Assembly (NCBI GenBank): GCA_029007295.1
Contig: JAQXHN010000033.1
Coordinates: 1-64,000, forward strand
Origin: Clostridia bacterium
Lineage (GTDB): Bacteria; Bacillota; Clostridia; Oscillospirales; CAG-272
Reading direction: 5' to 3'
DNA length: 64,000 nucleotides
The notes under the pieces are model-generated. The model saw only the letters and a program-made list of their open reading frames with translations, was not told where the DNA came from and searched no databases. Positions 60,226 through 64,000 of this stretch are shown one piece after another. The position numbers and the translations under genes were made by a program. The stretch's first letter is position 1; each line of letters begins with the position of its first letter.

Positions 60226-62355
60226 ATGACTGAACAGGAAATTAATAAAAAGGTTGATGAGTTAATTGAAGATATGTCGCTCGCCGAAAAGATAGGTCAG
60301 TTGCTCTATATCAACGGAGAGCGTCCTCACGAATTGCCTTTTATTGAAAAATATTATGCCGGAACGGTTGCAAATCTGTCCGGTGCACAGCTGTCTCAAT
60401 CGATTCAGGAAAGAGTAAAAACCGCTTCTCCGCATAATATACCCGCCCTTTTGATGTCGGATGTTATCTCCGGCTACCGCACGATTTTCCCCCTGCCCTT
60501 AGCGGAGGCCTGCAGCTTCGATACCGAAATGATTGAAGAGGACAGCAGGATGATAGGTATAGAGGCAAGAACCTCCGGCGTTTCATGGACTTGCGCTCCG
60601 ATGGTTGATATTGCAAGAGATCCGAGGTGGGGCAGAATCTCCGAGGGGGCGGGCGAAGATCCGTATCTCGGCGAGGCGGTTGCCGCGGCCAGAGTCAGAG
60701 GCCTACGCCGTTCGGGAGGTATTGCCAGCTGCGCAAAGCATTACGTAGCTTACGGAAATGCGCAGGGCGGACGGGATTACGACAGTGCCTTGGTGAATGA
60801 AAATGAGCTTCGTAACGTTTATCTGCGTCCGTTCAGAGCTGCAGTTAAAGCCGGAGTCGATTCCGTCATGGCGTCCTTCAACGATACCCTCGGTATACCA
60901 ATGCATTGTAACAAGTATCTCATAGAAGACGTTTTGAGGGGCGAATTCGAGTTTGACGGAGTCATGGTTTCTGACTACAATGCTATAGCCGAGCTTGTAA
61001 ATCACGGCGTTGCAGCCGACGAGGACGAAGCAACATACCGTGCATTCAAGGCAGGTCTCGATATTGATACCGGTTCACTTGTATATCAAGAATATCTTGC
61101 TAAGATGGTCGAAGACGGCAGAATTTCCGAAAATGAAATAAATAAATACGCAAAGAGAGTTTTAAGACTGAAATTCCGTTTGGGATTATTTGAAAACAGC
61201 ACCTATACAAAGGAAGAAGAGGAAAGGGTTACCTTAAATCCCGAATTCAAAGCACAGGCAAGAAAAGCCGCTGCAAAATCAACGGTTATACTGAAAAACG
61301 AAAATTCGTTCCTGCCACTTTCAAAGAAGGAAAGACTCCTTGTTGTCGGAGAGCTTGCCGACGATACCGATGCTCCGCTCGGTTGGTGGAGATGTAAAGG
61401 AAGATGCGAGGACGTAACTTCTCTTCTCTCGGCAATGAAAGAAAAGAGCGGAAATATTACCTATGTCAAGGGAGGAAATACTCTTGACGGCGGAAAAATT
61501 CAAAGAAAAGCAATTGCCGACAAAGCAAAAGATTGCGACAAAATAATCTGCGTTGTAGGCGAACCTTCATATATTAGCGGAGAAGCGCACACAAGAGCGT
61601 CCATTTCTCTGCCGGGAAAGCAGACGGAGCTTATAAGATATGCGGCTTCTCTCGGAAAGCCCGTATGTATAATTCTTATTACGGGCAGAACCTTAGCCGT
61701 AGCGGAAGAGGCCGAGCTTTGCGACGCATTGGTATGTCCTTGGCAATTCGGTATTGCGGGAGAGGGTGTTGCGGACGTTCTCTTCGGCGATGTAATGCCC
61801 GAGGGAAAGCTCTGCGCTTCCTTCCCGTACAACGTCGGTCAGCTGCCGATATACTACGGACATGTAACTACAGGAAGACCGTATAAGGGAGAGGTAGTTG
61901 AAATGTCCAAAAAGGTAAGCTCTTATGCTACAGATTTTACATGTCACTATATAGACATGCCCAATGACCCGCTATATCCTTTCGGTCACGGGCTTACCTA
62001 CACAGAATTTAATATCGCTTCCCCGAAGCCCGTAAAAGAGCAGATTAAGCTCGGCGAAATCGCTTCGTTTGATGTAGAAGTCGCTAATGTAGGCTCCCGC
62101 GACGGCACGCTTACACTGCAAATGTATATCCACGATGTAGCAGCCGAAACTTCAAGACCGGTCAAGGAATTAAAGCATTTTGAAAAGGTTTTCTTAAAAG
62201 CAGGTGAACGGAAAACCGTAAGGGTTACTCTGCCTGCCGAAGCGTTTGAATATTATCACTTTGACAATAAGCTTTATGCCGATAAGGGTGAGTTTCTGAT
62301 ATGGGCGGCAGAAGACAGCGCCCACGGTACGCCCTGTAAAATCACTCTTATTTGA
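60226..62355 (+). CDS. bglX: Glycoside hydrolase family 3 beta-glucosidase
   Basis: A 709-aa GH3 enzyme without a signal peptide, thus cytoplasmic. It has the N-terminal barrel (DMSLAEKIGQLLYIN; APMVDIARDPRWGRISEGAG; SCAKHYVAYGNAQGGRDY) with the nucleophile Asp near residue 249 in GVMVSDYNAIAEL. The second alpha/beta domain (STVILKNENSFLPL; CDALVCPWQFGIAGEG) and a C-terminal fibronectin-III-like domain (YPFGHGLTYTEF onward) follow. Substrates are likely cello-oligosaccharides or other beta-glucosides taken up by the cell; specificity not readable. It stands alone, with promoter and terminator. Confidence 0.93.
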   Translation: MTEQEINKKVDELIEDMSLAEKIGQLLYINGERPHELPFIEKYYAGTVANLSGAQLSQSIQERVKTASPHNIPALLMSDVISGYRTIFPLPLAEACSFDTEMIEEDSRMIGIEARTSGVSWTCAPMVDIARDPRWGRISEGAGEDPYLGEAVAAARVRGLRRSGGIASCAKHYVAYGNAQGGRDYDSALVNENELRNVYLRPFRAAVKAGVDSVMASFNDTLGIPMHCNKYLIEDVLRGEFEFDGVMVSDYNAIAELVNHGVAADEDEATYRAFKAGLDIDTGSLVYQEYLAKMVEDGRISENEINKYAKRVLRLKFRLGLFENSTYTKEEEERVTLNPEFKAQARKAAAKSTVILKNENSFLPLSKKERLLVVGELADDTDAPLGWWRCKGRCEDVTSLLSAMKEKSGNITYVKGGNTLDGGKIQRKAIADKAKDCDKIICVVGEPSYISGEAHTRASISLPGKQTELIRYAASLGKPVCIILITGRTLAVAEEAELCDALVCPWQFGIAGEGVADVLFGDVMPEGKLCASFPYNVGQLPIYYGHVTTGRPYKGEVVEMSKKVSSYATDFTCHYIDMPNDPLYPFGHGLTYTEFNIASPKPVKEQIKLGEIASFDVEVANVGSRDGTLTLQMYIHDVAAETSRPVKELKHFEKVFLKAGERKTVRVTLPAEAFEYYHFDNKLYADKGEFLIWAAEDSAHGTPCKITLI

Positions 62356-62384
62356 TTTGAAATTGCCCCCGACCGCAATTTAAT

Positions 62385-62425
62385 TTACAGCCGCAAGCCT
62401 TTTTTAGGTTTACGGTTGTAATTTT
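62385..62425 (+). terminator. Rho-independent terminator after the GH3 gene
   Basis: TTACAGCCGCAAGCCT pairs with AGGTTTACGGTTGTAA (one mismatch, several G-U) and TTTT follows. The stem is 16 bp. Confidence 0.82.
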
Positions 62426-62436
62426 GCGGATTAATA

Positions 62437-62465
62437 TTGAAAAAAAAAACATTTTGTGTTATAAT
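62437..62465 (+). promoter_or_regulatory. Promoter of the PAP2-pss-psd operon
   Basis: TTGAAA and perfect TATAAT 17 bases apart; the leader is about 77 bases with no other clear element. Confidence 0.78.
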
Positions 62466-62548
62466 ACGTTACGATCTGATAAAAACGGTAATATCGTGCA
62501 TTTTTGGCGAATTTCTTGCTTAACAGTAATTTATTTATAAGGTGATTC

Positions 62549-63232
62549 ATGAAAGTAATTAAGAAATTGCTGTCATATATTCCGAAAAAAATGGGATTGC
62601 CCTTAATTATTTCCTTTGCAGTTAATATAGTTGCGTTCTATATTCCCAGACTTTTACCAATATATGAGCGATATCATTATTTGAACACGGAGATAGACAA
62701 TTATGTCTCTCTTGTTCCGTGGACGGTTATTATTTATTTCGGATGCTACATTTTCTGGGGCGTCTCTTACATTATGGCATGTTATCAGCCGGAGGATGAA
62801 GCATACAGATTTCTTTCCGCTCATTTCTTGGCGGAAATGATAAGTCTTATTATATTTATTGCGTTTCCGACTGCAATTAATCGTCCGGTGCTGGCGGATA
62901 AGAACTTTTTCGATAAGATTATGGCGCTGCTTTATGCGGCAGACAGACCCGATAATCTGTTCCCCTCCCTTCACTGCCTTGTTAGCTGGTTTTGTTGCAT
63001 AGGAGTGCGTAAAAACAAAAAGGCTCCCCTTTGGTACAAGATTTTTGCGCATGTTTTCACATTAGCTATATGTGTTTCGACTTTAACTACAAAACAACAT
63101 GTTTTTGTTGATACCGTTTCCGGCATTGCATTGGCTGAGCTTTGCTATTGGTTAACAAATATTATCGGATTTAAAAAGCTTTATAAGCGTGGTATTTCTT
63201 TAATTCAGTCTATGAATCCATTCAAACGATAA
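62549..63232 (+). CDS. PAP2-like membrane phosphatase/transferase
   Basis: A 227-aa protein with about six membrane helices. It has the second and third PAP2 motifs (PSLHCLVSW; TKQHVFVDTVSG); the first is replaced by FPTAINRPVLAD, with arginine-proline kept. This form resembles the inositol-phosphoceramide-synthase-like PAP2_3 branch. Its place directly ahead of pssA and psd suggests action on lipid phosphates such as phosphatidic acid, but this is inferred. AAGGTG precedes the ATG. Confidence 0.82.
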   Translation: MKVIKKLLSYIPKKMGLPLIISFAVNIVAFYIPRLLPIYERYHYLNTEIDNYVSLVPWTVIIYFGCYIFWGVSYIMACYQPEDEAYRFLSAHFLAEMISLIIFIAFPTAINRPVLADKNFFDKIMALLYAADRPDNLFPSLHCLVSWFCCIGVRKNKKAPLWYKIFAHVFTLAICVSTLTTKQHVFVDTVSGIALAELCYWLTNIIGFKKLYKRGISLIQSMNPFKR

Positions 63233-63250
63233 TCAAGGAGCTTTCTCTAA

Positions 63251-63898
63251 ATGAAAAGAAGACTTATCGGATATTATGATTATACCGTAATTTTAACTTA
63301 CTGCGGAATGTTGTCGGCGTTAATCGGTATTATGATGGTTCTCAACGGAAGAGGACATTTCATTACGGCAACCATATTGCTGCTCGTTGCGGGACTTTGC
63401 GACATGTTCGACGGGGCGGTTGCTTCAACTAAAGACAGAGACCAAATGCAGAAAAACTTCGGTGTTCAGATCGACTCGCTCGGAGATCTTGTAAGCTTCG
63501 GCGTATTCCCTGCCGTTTTTGAATATTGCCTTTGCGGAAAAACCATATCCGCCGGTATTATTGCTTGCTTTTATACGTTGTGCGGACTTATACGGTTGGC
63601 TTATTTTAATGTCCTTGAGGCTGAAAGACAGGCTGAAGACCCGACAAAAAAGAAAACGTTTATGGGAATGCCGATTACTACCATTGCGCTTTTACTCCCT
63701 GCGGCTTATTTTGTTTTCAGAAGCGGTATTATAAGGAATCCTGAAATTATTTCAGTTGTTTTGGCTATTTCCGCTGTCGGATTTGTCACGCCGATTGAGA
63801 TTAAAAAGCCCGGTAAAAGAGGTAAGCTGATAATTATTGCAATAGGCGCCGTTATTTTAGCAGGCGTAATTTGGTTGCTTGTAAGGAAATACAGATGA
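63251..63898 (+). CDS. pssA: CDP-diacylglycerol-serine O-phosphatidyltransferase
   Basis: A 215-aa membrane enzyme joining serine to CDP-diacylglycerol. The CDP-alcohol phosphatidyltransferase motif is seen as MFDGAVASTKDRDQMQKNFG then VQIDSLGDLVSFGVFPA, holding the D-G, G, D and D positions. The usual arginine in DGxxAR is serine here, and the spacing to the glycine is three longer than the classical motif. About six membrane helices. Identity as PssA (not PgsA) rests on LDSLxDxVSFG and on the psd gene that overlaps its stop (ATGA). Confidence 0.9.
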   Translation: MKRRLIGYYDYTVILTYCGMLSALIGIMMVLNGRGHFITATILLLVAGLCDMFDGAVASTKDRDQMQKNFGVQIDSLGDLVSFGVFPAVFEYCLCGKTISAGIIACFYTLCGLIRLAYFNVLEAERQAEDPTKKKTFMGMPITTIALLLPAAYFVFRSGIIRNPEIISVVLAISAVGFVTPIEIKKPGKRGKLIIIAIGAVILAGVIWLLVRKYR

Positions 63899-64000
63899 AA
63901 GATACTAAATCGTTAAATTTACTGTACAATACTCCGGCCGGACGTTCAGTTCTGAAATTGCTTGTTAATCCGGCCGTTTCAAAAACCGCCGGAGCATTTC
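63895..64000 (+). CDS. psd: Phosphatidylserine decarboxylase (N-terminal part, cut by window edge)
   Basis: Only 35 codons are visible: it begins MKDTKSLNLLYNTPAGRSVL and continues KLLVNPAVSKTAGAF. The YNT-x-x-GR-x-x-L-KLL text is the usual start of Psd, which turns phosphatidylserine into phosphatidylethanolamine. The ATG overlaps the pssA stop by four bases. The catalytic LGST site is outside the window. Confidence 0.83.
   Translation, partial: MKDTKSLNLLYNTPAGRSVLKLLVNPAVSKTAGAF

Noticed and set aside
1-64000. Mobile elements, prophage, CRISPR arrays, origin of replication
   Set aside because: No transposase, integrase or phage structural gene, no regular direct-repeat array, and no dnaA/dnaN or DnaA-box cluster was seen.

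Overview
The window looks like the chromosome of an anaerobic, spore-forming low-GC Firmicute, most likely class Clostridia near Oscillospiraceae/Ruminococcaceae. The evidence is a sporulation sigma factor of the SigK type, a SipL-like DUF3794/LysM protein, a SpoIID/LytB protein, a pyrophosphate-type phosphofructokinase, a long Gram-positive SRP RNA, a SAM-I riboswitch, strong AGGAGG-type ribosome sites, TTGACA-N17-TATAAT promoters and S-layer-homology surface proteins. No prophage, insertion sequence, CRISPR array or tRNA was seen. Both ends cut a gene: recD2 on the left, a phosphatidylserine decarboxylase gene on the right.

Layout. 0-12.7 kb (minus strand): recD2 behind metK, both under a SAM-I riboswitch; a pfp - nitroreductase - serC - serA operon from one clean sigma-A promoter; the conserved SRP RNA - dnaX - ybaB - recR block; and a 690-aa glycoside-hydrolase-like protein. 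12.7-15.3 kb (plus): DMT transporter, PAP2 phosphatase, sugar O-acetyltransferase. 15.3-21.4 kb (minus): fucose mutarotase, a second DMT transporter, an SPFH protein and a four-gene wbpI/wbpB/wbpD/wbpE-like set for a diacetamido-uronic acid sugar nucleotide. 21.5-25.2 kb (minus): a flavoprotein, the SipL-like protein and sigK. 25.3-29.7 kb (plus): Ppx/GppA, an rRNA/tRNA methyltransferase, then a compact SOS mutagenesis operon (LexA-UmuD-like repressor, UmuC-like polymerase, YolD-like protein).

29.8-48.8 kb (minus) is a 19-kb cell-surface island and the most unusual region. It encodes a transglutaminase/SLH protein, four small proteins resembling TasA/camelysin substrates, two SipW-type (Ser/His) signal peptidases, a 981-aa GLUG-repeat protein, a 1901-aa InlB-repeat protein and a degenerate EAL protein with an AT-hook. 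Between the two signal peptidases sits a membrane-anchored McrB-like AAA+ ATPase paired with a DUF2357-like protein that ends in a very long Lys/Glu/Ala helix. I read it as an export and assembly locus for surface fibres with a private AAA+ machine and a possible c-di-GMP/DNA-binding input. That reading is inference.

49-60 kb (minus): small P-loop protein, pgi, a D,D-carboxypeptidase whose Shine-Dalgarno lies in a perfect hairpin, and a tight prfA - tsaC - parC - small exported protein - SpoIID - SLH/SGNH-hydrolase operon. 60-64 kb (plus): cytoplasmic GH3 beta-glucosidase, then PAP2 - pssA - psd for phosphatidylethanolamine synthesis.

Many genes overlap by ATGA or are a few bases apart, so translational coupling is common. 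Several starts are TTG or GTG (sigK, the carboxypeptidase, the SpoIID protein, pgi, the DUF2357 protein). All assignments come from reading motifs by eye; no database search was run.
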